This document shows, piece by piece, positions 18,458 through 26,890 of a DNA stretch of 64,000 nt. The notes under the pieces are model-generated. The model had not been told where the DNA came from, made no database searches, and worked only from the letters and a program-made list of their open reading frames with translations. Every line of letters starts with the position of its first letter. Within the stretch, counting starts at the first letter, position 1. This DNA comes from Enterococcus faecalis (GTDB lineage Bacteria > Bacillota > Bacilli > Lactobacillales > Enterococcaceae): contig NZ_CP118962.1 in the NCBI RefSeq assembly GCF_029024925.1, positions 2,264,001 to 2,328,000 of the forward strand, given 5' to 3'. The translations under genes were made by a program, and so were the position numbers.

Positions 18458-19192
18458 ATGTTATTATCCGGCGAACGGATTGATCAATTATATGCGGATG
18501 ATATTCAAATTATTCAAAGCAAAGAAGTCTTTTCTTTTTCCATTGATGCAGTCTTATTGGCTAATTTTCCGCAACTACCAAAAAAAGGCAAGATTGTCGA
18601 TTTGTGTGCTGGCAATGGCGCGGTCGGCCTCTTCGTTAGTCGGAAAACAGCTGCAAAGATCGACCAAATCGAATTACAACCTCGTTTGGCAGATATGGGT
18701 CAACGAAGTATTCTATTAAATAAATTGGAAAAACAAGTAACGATGTATGAACGTGATTTAAAACAAGCGACAGAGGTCATCAAAAAAGATTCTGTTGATT
18801 TAGTACTATGTAATCCCCCATACTTTAAAGAACGACCAACTAGCCAAAAAAATCCAAACCCGCATTTAGCGATTGCCCGTCATGAAATTCACACGTCTCT
18901 TCAAGAAGTGGTCACTGTGTCGGCGGATTTATTAAAAACAAATGGTCGCCTCGCAATGGTTCATCGTCCTGATCGTTTCCTGGATATTTTACATGCCATG
19001 GAAAACGCCAATATTGCGCCGAAAAAAGCTCGGTTTGTTTATCCGAAGCCAGGCAAAGAAGCCAATGTTTTACTAATTGAAGGCATTAAGCAAGGCAAAA
19101 AAGACGGTTTTCGTGTGTTACCACCTCTTTTTACATACAATGAGAAGAACGAATACGAAGCAGAAATGAAGGCTATGCTGTATGGAGAATAA
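18458..19192 (+). CDS. tRNA1(Val) (adenine-N6)-methyltransferase-like protein (TrmN6/YabB)
   Basis: A 244-residue Rossmann-fold SAM-dependent methyltransferase. SAM motif I is VDLCAGNGAVGLF (about 48-60); the catalytic motif IV is VLCNPPYF (about 116-123), the NPPY signature of N6-adenine methyltransferases. The family includes E. coli TrmN6 (YfiC), which modifies A37 of tRNA1-Val, and B. subtilis YabB. A GGAGG Shine-Dalgarno lies ten bases before the ATG. The gene overlaps the downstream GIY-YIG gene by 11 bases, the same pairing seen as yabB-yazA in Bacillus. Confidence 0.85.
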   Translation: MLLSGERIDQLYADDIQIIQSKEVFSFSIDAVLLANFPQLPKKGKIVDLCAGNGAVGLFVSRKTAAKIDQIELQPRLADMGQRSILLNKLEKQVTMYERDLKQATEVIKKDSVDLVLCNPPYFKERPTSQKNPNPHLAIARHEIHTSLQEVVTVSADLLKTNGRLAMVHRPDRFLDILHAMENANIAPKKARFVYPKPGKEANVLLIEGIKQGKKDGFRVLPPLFTYNEKNEYEAEMKAMLYGE

Positions 19193-19448
19193 GAAATCCC
19201 ATTATTTTTATGTTTTACTTTGCCAAGATGGTTCCTTTTACGGTGGCTATACAACTGAGCCAGAACGTCGATTAACCGAACATAATAGCGGAACTGGTGC
19301 AAAATATACACGATTAGCCAAACGACGGCCAGTCAAAATGATTCATACAGAGAAATTTGAAACACGTAGCGCGGCCACTAAAGCCGAAGCCGCCTTTAAA
19401 AAATTAACGCGCAAACAAAAAGAGCAGTATTTAAAAACCTTTCATTAA
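19182..19448 (+). CDS. GIY-YIG domain protein (YazA family)
   Basis: An 88-residue single-domain GIY-YIG protein. The motif is HYFYVLLCQDGSFYGGYTTE (YVLLC...YGGYT), followed by the conserved arginine and EHNSGTGAKYTR. Small members of this UPF0213 group have no settled role; some GIY-YIG domains are nucleases. The start ATG lies within the end of the methyltransferase gene (11-base overlap, different frame), so it is translationally coupled. Confidence 0.88.
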   Translation: MENKKSHYFYVLLCQDGSFYGGYTTEPERRLTEHNSGTGAKYTRLAKRRPVKMIHTEKFETRSAATKAEAAFKKLTRKQKEQYLKTFH

Positions 19449-19463
19449 ATGACAACAAGCAAA

Positions 19464-19512
19464 AAGAAACAGCCATCATTTCATTGATGAAATGATGGCT
19501 GTTTCTTTCTCT
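19464..19512. terminator. Bidirectional terminator between GIY-YIG gene and mtnN
   Basis: Perfect 19-base arms GAAACAGCCATCATTTCAT (19466-19484) and its complement (19487-19505), A-rich before and T-rich after, between two convergent genes. Confidence 0.92.
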
Positions 19513-19514
19513 TT

Positions 19515-20210
19515 TTAAACTAAGTTCTCGACAAAATGAATAACCATTTCGGCTGATTTTTTCCCAGCTTCATCGATGAATTCGTCAAAGCTTTGAGTTG
19601 CTTCGCCATCTGCTGTATCACTCATTGCCCGTACAACTAAGAATGGAATATTGAACTGTGAAGCCGCTTGGCCAATTGCTGCGCCTTCCATTTCACAAGC
19701 TAAGGCTTCAGGAAACTCTTTCTTAATTTTGGCGATTTTCTCAGCGCTATCCACAAAAGTATCTCCAGTAACAATCAATCCTTTACGAATAGCTAAACCA
19801 GTTTTTTCAGCAGCTTTCGCAATTTCCATCCGCAAGTATTCACTTGTTTCAAAATACAAAGGCACACCACCAGGCAATTGTCCATAGGCATAACCAAAAC
19901 CAGTGACATCAACATCAAAGTAAGCTAATTTATCTGCAATGACTAAATCGCCGACTTTTAGTCCTTCACCGATACCACCAGCAGAACCTGTATTAATCAC
20001 CATATTTACGCCATATTGATGAATCAATAAAGTCGTGGTCACAGCTGAGGCCACTTTACCAATTCCTGAACGAACCACAATCACCTCATGTCTTCCTAAC
20101 GAACCAGAAACAAATAAAGCGCCTGCTCGTTCCCATGACATCGTGTCTGTCAATTTTTCTTTTAGAATTTTGACCTCTTGATCCATTGCTCCAATAATTC
20201 CAATTTTCAT
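19515..20210 (-). CDS. mtnN: 5'-methylthioadenosine/S-adenosylhomocysteine nucleosidase
   Basis: Cleaves adenine from methylthioadenosine and S-adenosylhomocysteine; feeds methionine salvage and, with LuxS, the activated methyl cycle. 231 residues, the usual size. Signature residues: KIGIIGAMDQEV at the N-terminus, NTGSAGGIGEG near 77, the catalytic region CEMEGAAIGQ (about 171) and SDTADG. GAGGAA precedes the ATG. It follows a small membrane protein gene and nudF on the same strand, an arrangement common in lactobacilli and enterococci. Confidence 0.95.
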   Translation of the reverse strand: MKIGIIGAMDQEVKILKEKLTDTMSWERAGALFVSGSLGRHEVIVVRSGIGKVASAVTTTLLIHQYGVNMVINTGSAGGIGEGLKVGDLVIADKLAYFDVDVTGFGYAYGQLPGGVPLYFETSEYLRMEIAKAAEKTGLAIRKGLIVTGDTFVDSAEKIAKIKKEFPEALACEMEGAAIGQAASQFNIPFLVVRAMSDTADGEATQSFDEFIDEAGKKSAEMVIHFVENLV

Positions 20211-20225
20211 AGTGATTCCTCTTTT

Positions 20226-20522
20226 CTATAAATTCAAAACGATATATGCCACAACGGCTAATAAAATCGCTACAATAATAATTGCCTTGTTTAACCAAGT
20301 ACTCCGTTCTCGACGCTTCGAGTATTCTCCTACTCGTGACTTGTTGATCGGTTTTTGTTTTTTCTTTTCTTTACGATAAAACGTCGAAATTTCTTTTTCT
20401 TTTCGCTTATACGCTTTTTCCGCCAGCTTCTGTTCTTCCTGCTGACGACGTTCTGCTTCTTTTTCTTCTGCTTCTCTGCGTTTGCGAAGTTCTGTCCGAG
20501 TGACTAACGGACCTTTGCTCAT
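20226..20522 (-). CDS. Small charged protein with C-terminal membrane helix (unknown function)
   Basis: A 98-residue protein that I do not recognise by function. Residues about 8-60 are almost entirely Glu/Lys/Arg/Gln and should form a coiled coil; a basic stretch (KKKQKPINKSRVGEYSKRRER) follows, and residues about 77-97 form one membrane helix. The topology suggests a cytoplasmic coiled coil tethered to the membrane. The ATG overlaps the nudF stop (ATGA), so the two are coupled, and mtnN follows 15 bases later. Confidence 0.7.
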   Translation of the reverse strand: MSKGPLVTRTELRKRREAEEKEAERRQQEEQKLAEKAYKRKEKEISTFYRKEKKKQKPINKSRVGEYSKRRERSTWLNKAIIIVAILLAVVAYIVLNL

Positions 20523-21103
20523 TGCGTGTCCTCCTTAAACTGTCTCTGCAGTAAATACAATTCCCAGTATTGTATAGCAAAAAGTGTTTTGGCATCACAA
20601 ATCGTGCCCTTTGCCACTTCTGCTTTGGCTTCAGCTATTGTTAGCTCGTAAAGTTCCAAGATTTCATCTTCATCTTGAGGACGCGGATTTTCGACTTTCT
20701 GCAAATCCGTTGCCAAATAGAGAGCCAATTTTTCATTAGCAAATCCTGGTGACAGATACATTGAATTTATGTAGGTGAGCTGACCCGCACGATACCCAGT
20801 TTCTTCTTCCAATTCCCGCATAGCCGTCGTTTCCAGTTGATTTTCTTCTCCAGGATCAATTTTTCCCGCTGGAATTTCTAAAATCACTTGTTCCAAGGGT
20901 TTTCTAAATTGTTTAACTAAGACGATTTTTCCTTCTGCGGTTAACGGAATCATAGCTACTGCGCCTGAATGAAAAACCAATTCGCGTTTAGCAGTGCCGC
21001 CTGTCGGTAAAGCCACGTCATCCAAAAAAACATCAATAATCTTTCCTTTAAAAATTTCTCGACGTTGAAGTGTTTTTTCTTCGAAGTCCTCATAATTTAA
21101 CAT
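20519..21103 (-). CDS. nudF: ADP-ribose pyrophosphatase (Nudix)
   Basis: Hydrolyses ADP-ribose to AMP and ribose-5-phosphate. The ATG at 21103 (MLNYEDFEEKTLQRREIFKG) is preferred over the longer frame from 21115 because GGTGA sits just before it. 194 residues. The Nudix box is about 95-117: GKIDPGEENQLETTAMRELE, then EETG. The N-terminal strand region and the LVKQFRKPLE motif match the ADPRase subfamily. First gene of a three-gene unit with the coiled-coil protein and mtnN. Confidence 0.9.
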   Translation of the reverse strand: MLNYEDFEEKTLQRREIFKGKIIDVFLDDVALPTGGTAKRELVFHSGAVAMIPLTAEGKIVLVKQFRKPLEQVILEIPAGKIDPGEENQLETTAMRELEEETGYRAGQLTYINSMYLSPGFANEKLALYLATDLQKVENPRPQDEDEILELYELTIAEAKAEVAKGTICDAKTLFAIQYWELYLLQRQFKEDTQ

Positions 21104-21322
21104 ATCTTTCACCAACCTTTCTTGTTTATCATACCCTAAAATGATAAAAATCGCACCCCTTCTTCTCTAGTTAAACCCTTTTCAAAGAAAAAAATTTATT
21201 GCTTTAGAAAAAAATTACATTTTCGAAAAAAAATAGACATAAAAAATTCACAACTTCCTTGTATTATTTAAGCATACCAACAAACAACCCTAACAAAACA
21301 CTTTTTCATTTTTAACTCCTTT

Positions 21323-21357
21323 CCCGTCCTACCCCCAATTAGGACGGGTCTTTTTTT
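21323..21357 (+). terminator. Orphan rho-independent terminator in the nudF-xpaC gap
   Basis: CCCGTCCTA/TAGGACGGG with a short loop and TTTTTTT on the plus strand. No coding gene precedes it on this strand between 21104 and 21323, so it either ends a small RNA or is unused. The rest of this 400-base gap is AT-rich with no credible gene; the xpaC promoter should lie around 21418-21446 (TAAAAT at 21441). Confidence 0.7.
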
Positions 21358-21505
21358 GCGTTTTATACTTTTTTTCTTAGGATTTCACTAAATCATAAAA
21401 TACATCTTCCGCTGTATGTCTTTTCTCTCACAGAGTATGCTAAAATAACTATTGTAACGAGAGCTGACTCTTTCGAGGATTAGATAGATAGGAGGAACTA
21501 TATAA

Positions 21506-22186
21506 ATGAACAAATTAAATACAAAATTACTGATTGGCTATATTCTTTTAGGAGCCTTAATCATTGCTGTCGCTAGAGAATATGGCTTCTTCGCTTTTGT
21601 GATTCTGGTAGGCTTTTTAGTATTCGTTCTCTATCGAAAAAAGAAAAATGCCGCCGACAAGAGCGATCAAATGCCTTACTTAACAAAAGATAAAGAAGCC
21701 CATTATCGTGAATTGGGGTTATCTCCACAAGAAATTGATTTTTTCAGAAGTACAATGAGCACAGCCAAAAAACAAATCATACAATTACAAGAAAACATGA
21801 ATCGTTCAACTAAATTACGGGCGATTGACTTACGTAATGATACAACGAAGGTTTCTAAAGCTCTGTTTAAAGAGTTAGTGAAAGAACCTAAAAAGTTACA
21901 CTTAGCCAATCACTTTCTCTATACACATTTACCAAATATCGTTGACTTAACAAGTAAGCATTTAGAAATCGAACAACATGAAGTAAAAAACAAACAAACG
22001 TATGAAAAATTAGAAGAAAGCGCACAAATCATTGACCAATTGTCAAAATTAGTTAAAAATGATTATGAGGAAATCGTTTCCGATGACTTAGACGATTTAG
22101 ATGTCGAAATGTCGATCGCTAAAAGCAGCTTGTCGCAAAAAGCTGCAACTGAGGAATCACCTCAAGTAAACGAAGACCAGCAATAA
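21506..22186 (+). CDS. XpaC-family membrane protein
   Basis: A 226-residue protein of the 5-bromo-4-chloroindolyl phosphate hydrolysis (XpaC) family. Two close hydrophobic segments at about 8-43 anchor it, followed by a basic stop (YRKKKNAADK) and a long alpha-helical cytoplasmic part. The molecular function is not known. AGGAGG precedes the ATG. Its partner telA starts 19 bases downstream, the same pair as xpaC-yaaN in B. subtilis. Confidence 0.82.
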   Translation: MNKLNTKLLIGYILLGALIIAVAREYGFFAFVILVGFLVFVLYRKKKNAADKSDQMPYLTKDKEAHYRELGLSPQEIDFFRSTMSTAKKQIIQLQENMNRSTKLRAIDLRNDTTKVSKALFKELVKEPKKLHLANHFLYTHLPNIVDLTSKHLEIEQHEVKNKQTYEKLEESAQIIDQLSKLVKNDYEEIVSDDLDDLDVEMSIAKSSLSQKAATEESPQVNEDQQ

Positions 22187-22205
22187 TCATTAGGGAGGAA
22201 AAAAA

Positions 22206-23393
22206 ATGACTGAGCAACAACCCAAAGAAACAACATCTGCAACCAATACATTGGACGATTTATTAAGTAATCCATTTTCATCAATGGATGAACTAACACC
22301 AACGCAACAAAATGAACTATCTGAGTTAAAAGAACAGCAATCAGCTCCTCGTTTAATTGATAAATTACCACAAGAACGTCAAGCCCAAGCAAAAGAATTA
22401 GCTTCAAAAATTGATGTCCAAGATTCACAAGCAGTAATTACCTATGGTTCAAATGCCCAAATCAAACTTGGCGAATTTTCGCAAGCGATGTTAAACCACG
22501 TTCAAGCACAAGACATTGGTCCTGTTGGTGATTCACTGACCGATCTAATGTTTCGTTTAAATGAAGCCAATCCCAATGAATTACGTGCTGGCGAAGGCAA
22601 CTTTATTCAAAAAATGTTAGGTAAAGTCAAACAATCCGTTTACGAAATTACCGCCAAATATCAAAAAATTGGTGCGCAAATTGACAAAATTGCTGTCAAA
22701 TTAACCCATGAAAAAGATGGTCTTTTAAAAGATAATGCCATGTTAGATCAATTGTATCAAAAAAATAAAGATTATTTTGATGCCTTAAACATCTATATTG
22801 CCGCTGGGGAATTAAAAGCAGAAGAACTACGGACGCAAATTATTCCTGAAGCCATGAAAAAAGCGGAAGAATCTGGAGATCAAATGGATGTCCAAATTGT
22901 TAATGATTATAACCAATTCCTAGACCGTTTAGAAAAAAGAACCCATGATTTACGCTTGGCTCGTCAAATTACGATTCAACAAGCCCCACAAATTCGTTTA
23001 ATTCAAAATACTAACCAAGCTTTGGCTGAGAAAATTCAATCATCGGTGAATACGGCGATTCCGTTATGGAAAAACCAAGTAGTCATCGCCTTGACCTTAC
23101 TCCGTCAAAAAGATGCTGTGACTGCTCAACGTCAAGTCTCTGAAACCACCAATGACTTACTGAAGAAAAATTCAGAAATGCTAAAAATTTCTGCAATTGA
23201 AACAGCAAAAGAAAACGAACGTGGCCTAGTCGATATTGAAACATTACAAAAAACACAAAATGATTTAATTGAAACTATCCAAGAAACATTACGTATTCAA
23301 CAAGAAGGAAAAGAAAAACGCCAAGCTGCCGAAATCGAACTTGGCCATATGGAAGAAGATTTGAAAAATAAATTATTAGAATTAACACAATAA
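22206..23393 (+). CDS. telA: TelA-family toxic anion resistance protein
   Basis: A 395-residue, almost wholly alpha-helical cytoplasmic protein of the TelA family, originally linked to tellurite resistance and in Listeria and other Firmicutes also to cell-envelope antimicrobial tolerance. Recognisable family segments include [29 protein letters not shown] and [20 protein letters not shown] precedes the ATG. It pairs with the upstream membrane protein XpaC, suggesting that they work together at the membrane. The transcript ends in an intergenic repeat that forms a terminator. Confidence 0.88.
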   Translation: MTEQQPKETTSATNTLDDLLSNPFSSMDELTPTQQNELSELKEQQSAPRLIDKLPQERQAQAKELASKIDVQDSQAVITYGSNAQIKLGEFSQAMLNHVQAQDIGPVGDSLTDLMFRLNEANPNELRAGEGNFIQKMLGKVKQSVYEITAKYQKIGAQIDKIAVKLTHEKDGLLKDNAMLDQLYQKNKDYFDALNIYIAAGELKAEELRTQIIPEAMKKAEESGDQMDVQIVNDYNQFLDRLEKRTHDLRLARQITIQQAPQIRLIQNTNQALAEKIQSSVNTAIPLWKNQVVIALTLLRQKDAVTAQRQVSETTNDLLKKNSEMLKISAIETAKENERGLVDIETLQKTQNDLIETIQETLRIQQEGKEKRQAAEIELGHMEEDLKNKLLELTQ

Positions 23394-23425
23394 ATAACGT
23401 CTAGAACAAACTTCTTATAGTACAA

Positions 23426-23480
23426 GCCTGGGACAAAAATCACTTTGGATTTTTGTCCCAGGCTTGCTTTTCTTTTTACG
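23426..23480 (+). repeat. Intergenic repeat copy 1, acting as telA terminator
   Basis: GCCTGGGACAAAAATC (23426-23441) pairs perfectly with GATTTTTGTCCCAGGC (23448-23463) across ACTTTG, then TTGCTTTTCTTTTT. The same hairpin occurs at 30374-30415 and 52113-52154. This copy is the short form: hairpin and U-run only. Confidence 0.88.
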
Positions 23481-23555
23481 CTTGAATATTGTATTTCAGC
23501 CACTTAATGATACAATAAAAGAAAATCATGTTTCTTTTTGAAAGGAGGAGCAATT

Positions 23556-24377
23556 GTGCCACAATTTGCTTCTAAAGCCGAAGAAAAAAATTATTATGAA
23601 CGCCAAGCTAGCTTAGCAGAGTTTTTAACTTGGTATCATCAACAAGAATTACCTGAATATGAAAAACCCTCTTTAACCGTTGATATGGTTCTTCTTTGTT
23701 ACAACAAGGAAGCTGATCAATTAAAAGTCTTACTGATTCAACGTAAAGGTCACCCCTTTAGAAACTCATGGGCGCTTCCTGGCGGTTTTGTTAATCGCAA
23801 CGAATCTACTGAAGATAGTGTTTTAAGAGAAACAAAAGAGGAAACTGGTGTGGTGATTTCTCAAGAAAATATTGAACAATTACACAGCTTTAGTCGCCCA
23901 GATCGAGATCCTCGTGGTTGGGTCGTGACAGTCAGCTATTTAGCCTTTATTGGTGAAGAACCTTTAATTGCTGGCGACGATGCCAAAGAAGTCCATTGGT
24001 TCAATCTTGAACGGCATGGTCAACACATCACGTTATCTCATGAAGATGTGGAAATTACTTTAGACTTGAAAACAGCGGCCTCTCTTGGTAAAGATACATT
24101 AGCCTTCGACCATAGTGAAATTATAATTAAGGCGTTTAATCGTGTTGTTGATAAAATGGAACATGAACCGCAAGTGCTTCAAGTCTTAGGAAAAGATTTC
24201 ACCATTACGGAAGCCCGTAAAGTTTTTGCGAAGTTCCTCGGCGTTGATTATCGTAGCATTGACCATTCAAATTTTAAAAAAGCCATGACACAATATTTTG
24301 AAGAGTTAGGTGAACGTCCCGTTGGCATTGGCCGCCCTTCAAAAATTTACCAATTGAAAACAACAACAGGTTTCTAA
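23556..24377 (+). CDS. Nudix hydrolase-like protein with C-terminal winged helix (NrtR-like)
   Basis: 273 residues from GTG 23556, chosen because AAGGAGG lies eight bases upstream; the longer frame from TTG 23538 starts before that Shine-Dalgarno. Residues about 40-165 are a Nudix domain with box GGFVNRNESTEDSVLRETKE followed by EETG. Residues about 195-270 form a winged-helix-like domain (FTITEARKVFAKFLG, RPVGIGRPSKIYQL). This two-domain layout is that of the NrtR family, whose Nudix part senses ADP-ribose or related nucleotides and whose winged helix binds DNA. The Nudix box here is intact, so it may be an enzyme, a regulator or both. Confidence 0.8.
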   Translation: MPQFASKAEEKNYYERQASLAEFLTWYHQQELPEYEKPSLTVDMVLLCYNKEADQLKVLLIQRKGHPFRNSWALPGGFVNRNESTEDSVLRETKEETGVVISQENIEQLHSFSRPDRDPRGWVVTVSYLAFIGEEPLIAGDDAKEVHWFNLERHGQHITLSHEDVEITLDLKTAASLGKDTLAFDHSEIIIKAFNRVVDKMEHEPQVLQVLGKDFTITEARKVFAKFLGVDYRSIDHSNFKKAMTQYFEELGERPVGIGRPSKIYQLKTTTGF

Positions 24378-24393
24378 GAGGAGGGAATATTTT

Positions 24394-24918
24394 TTGACTG
24401 TTTACTTAAGAAAAGCAGAACCTTCTGATTTGCCTGACATCCTTGCTATCATTGAAGATGGACGCCGCACCTTACAAAAAAGTGGCATTCCCCAATGGCA
24501 AAATGGCGATGGCCCGAATCAAGAAATTTTAGCAAAAGATATCGACCAGCAAACTTGCTATATTTTAATGGTTGAGGATGCCTTGGCAGGCGTTGGTGTT
24601 TTATGTTCGGAGATTGATCCTGCTTATGAAGCGATTTTTAATGGTTCTTGGCAACCTCATTCTCAAACTACGTATACGGCGATTCATCGTGTTGCTCTAA
24701 AAAGTTCCTTTCAAGGTCAAGGACTGGCCTTGGTGCTTTTGCGCTCACTGGTTACAGCCGCTCGTTTGCAAGGTGCTACTGATATTCGAATTGATACACA
24801 TCCACAAAATCTCGCTATGCAGCACCTGATTAAAAAAGCTGGCTTTGTTTATCAAGGTGACGTGATTTTAGATGTTAACGATGGCGAACGTTATGCTTAT
24901 CAGATGATATTGAAATAA
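24394..24918 (+). CDS. GNAT-family N-acetyltransferase
   Basis: A 174-residue GCN5-related acetyltransferase. It begins at TTG 24394 with GAGGAGG about nine bases before. The acetyl-CoA pyrophosphate loop appears as SSFQGQGLALVLLRSL (the R/Q-x-x-G-x-G/A motif), and motif B as TDIRIDTHPQNLAMQHLIKKAGF. The target (small amine or protein N-terminus) cannot be inferred. It follows the Nudix gene by 16 bases and is ended by a strong terminator, so the two form an operon. Confidence 0.85.
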   Translation: MTVYLRKAEPSDLPDILAIIEDGRRTLQKSGIPQWQNGDGPNQEILAKDIDQQTCYILMVEDALAGVGVLCSEIDPAYEAIFNGSWQPHSQTTYTAIHRVALKSSFQGQGLALVLLRSLVTAARLQGATDIRIDTHPQNLAMQHLIKKAGFVYQGDVILDVNDGERYAYQMILK

Positions 24919-24964
24919 AAAAGTTAGGGATAACTGCCAGATTGACAGCTATCCCTAACTTTTT
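24917..24964. terminator. Bidirectional terminator after the GNAT gene
   Basis: AAAAAGTTAGGGATA / TATCCCTAACTTTTT perfect arms around a 17-base loop between convergent genes. Confidence 0.9.
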
Positions 24965-25394
24965 ACATCTTATGAACACTATGAGCGCTTTGAATGCCCT
25001 CACAGGCTTCTTTACAAGCTTGATTAATTAATAAATAAGAGGATTCTTTTTGGCGGATTCCTAATTGATATTTCAATTCATCTGTCACCTGGCAAGATTC
25101 ACTTAATGCCTCTAACCAGAAAAATACTCCTTCTTTATACGTATCTAATCCTTCTAGCAAGATTTTCGTTGCTTCTTTATCATAATACGGCTCTAAATTT
25201 TTACGAAACATCATTTCTTCTGTAAAAAAACGATTCACATTATTTCGGCAAAACATATAAGTGTCACGGCCTCTCCGATGTGCAGCCTGATTACAACCGT
25301 ATTCTTGAACTTCTTTAGAGATGGCTTTGAAAATTTCGTTGTATACTTCAATTCTTTGCATAATTGACAAAATGGTATCTGTATAACTAAACAT
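24963..25394 (-). CDS. Conserved protein of unknown function (143 aa)
   Basis: No family recognised. The start is set at ATG 25394 (MFSYTDTILSIMQRIEVYNE): GGGAG/AAGGAG precede it, and the longer frame start at 25448 overlaps the -10 box. The product is soluble and alpha-helical with four cysteines (CNQAAHRRGRDTYMFCRNN, SCQ, ACKEACEG) and motifs RRGRDTYMFCRNNVNRFF and LEALSESCQ. Cysteine and helix content suggest a metal- or redox-binding helical bundle, but this is only a guess. Monocistronic. Confidence 0.65.
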   Translation of the reverse strand: MFSYTDTILSIMQRIEVYNEIFKAISKEVQEYGCNQAAHRRGRDTYMFCRNNVNRFFTEEMMFRKNLEPYYDKEATKILLEGLDTYKEGVFFWLEALSESCQVTDELKYQLGIRQKESSYLLINQACKEACEGIQSAHSVHKM

Positions 25395-25446
25395 AACTCC
25401 TTGCTCCCTTCCCCTTCTAAGTAACAAAAATTTGCTTGTTACTTTC

Positions 25447-25476
25447 ATTATAAAGGGAATGTTGGGTTTATATCAA
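25447..25476 (-). promoter_or_regulatory. Promoter of the 143-aa unknown gene
   Basis: On the minus strand TTGATA (25471-25476), 18-base spacer, TATAAT (25447-25452). Confidence 0.65.
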
Positions 25477-25585
25477 ATGATACGCTGTTTCCTTGCTAAA
25501 ATCCTTCGTTTTTTTCTTAGAAGAATAAGAAGTAAGCGGATTACTTAATCTGTTATGTTCGGATTTTCTACACTTGGAAAATAAA

Positions 25586-26710
25586 TTATTTTATAAAGCC
25601 ATTTCCCGTTTTAACTGATGGCAACGGGCCGGTCTGTGTATTGCCAGGAACACCAATATACGTATTGCCGTTGATGGAAGTCAATTCGTTTTCCTCAGCT
25701 GCTTCATCTTGAACGGTATAATCACTTTGATATAAAAATTCACCGTTCGTATGGAAGACATAGCCGTCTTGATCTCGTTCATCTGGCTTTTCTAAATTTA
25801 AAGACACACGTAATTGATGACGGACATTTTCAATACTATCTGGATATAGTTCAACCATACTGCGCCCTTCATTACTAAAAGTGCGCCAGTCAAAAGAAAG
25901 CTGTTGTTTATCATAATTGGTCCAAGTCAAACCTTCTTTGACTAAATGAGTCAATTCATTGGAATCCACATCAGTTTGAATGTTTCCATTTAACGAATCA
26001 ATAATGTCCATTATTTTCATGATTGATTGACCAGATTTCAACTTGTCTTCAACTGCTTGAATAATTTCTTGTTGTCGGAATCCACGCATAATATCGTTAT
26101 CGCTATGTCTTTCACGGGCATAAGATAAAGCTTTCGTACCATCTAAATGCTGTTTCCCTGCATCAAAATGAATGGATCCTGGCCCGTCTTTGGTGACACC
26201 ATCAAACGCCTGCTTGACATTGACATCTATGCCGCCAACTGCATCAATTAACTTAATAAAAGATAAAAAGTTAAACACAACGTAATGATTGATTGGAATA
26301 TTCAATAATTTCTCAACTGTGTTAACAGAAGCTGTTGGTCCATCGTAGGTATAGGCGGCTTCAATTCGCTGCATCCCTTGGTAATTTTTCGCATCAATTT
26401 GCACAAAACTATCCCGTGGCAAACTTAAATAGGTTATTTTCTTCGTCTTGTTATTCACGGTAATCACCATCATAGCATCAGTCCTAGTTGTGCCTAATTT
26501 CCGTTCAATTGTATTGTCTAGCCCCATAATCAAAAACGATTGACTATCTTTATTTTGCGCTTCATTATAATCATTTTTTATGGGAACATAGCCTTTATCA
26601 ATTGTTTTCTTTAAATAGCTACCCGCTACAGCAAAGTATGCTGAGCCGACTGTGACAAAAACCAAAATGATGACTAAACTAATTAAGCTGATTTTTCGCT
26701 TCCTACTCAT
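25586..26710 (-). CDS. LytR-CpsA-Psr (LCP) family cell wall protein
   Basis: A 374-residue LCP phosphotransferase, a membrane-anchored enzyme that attaches teichoic acids or capsule-type polymers to peptidoglycan. Short cytoplasmic basic start (MSRKRK), one membrane helix (about 8-30), then the extracellular LCP domain with conserved arginines and aspartates: LGTTRTDAMMVI, LPRDSFVQI, ALSYARERHSDNDIMRGFRQQ. The C-terminal tail is Gly/Asn-rich. GAGGAAG precedes the ATG. E. faecalis has several LCP proteins; which polymer this one handles is not evident. It has no close partner. Confidence 0.9.
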   Translation of the reverse strand: MSRKRKISLISLVIILVFVTVGSAYFAVAGSYLKKTIDKGYVPIKNDYNEAQNKDSQSFLIMGLDNTIERKLGTTRTDAMMVITVNNKTKKITYLSLPRDSFVQIDAKNYQGMQRIEAAYTYDGPTASVNTVEKLLNIPINHYVVFNFLSFIKLIDAVGGIDVNVKQAFDGVTKDGPGSIHFDAGKQHLDGTKALSYARERHSDNDIMRGFRQQEIIQAVEDKLKSGQSIMKIMDIIDSLNGNIQTDVDSNELTHLVKEGLTWTNYDKQQLSFDWRTFSNEGRSMVELYPDSIENVRHQLRVSLNLEKPDERDQDGYVFHTNGEFLYQSDYTVQDEAAEENELTSINGNTYIGVPGNTQTGPLPSVKTGNGFIK

Positions 26711-26849
26711 TGGCTGTACTTCCTCTCTCTTAAAAAGTCTCCACCATCATTACTACTCCTCTAAGCAGACAAGAGACAAGTCTATCTTACCAGTCCCCTT
26801 CAAAACTAAACATAGCAGAATTTATATAGGGGTATAACCTAGAGGAAAC

Positions 26850-26889
26850 AAAAAAGAGGGGCTTGTTTGTTTAAAAGCCTCTCTTTTTT
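26850..26889 (-). terminator. Terminator of the recX-mutY operon
   Basis: On the minus strand AAAAGAGAGGCTT pairs with AAGCCCCTCTTTT (one mismatch) followed by TTG after a T-run. Confidence 0.8.
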
Positions 26890-26890
26890 G

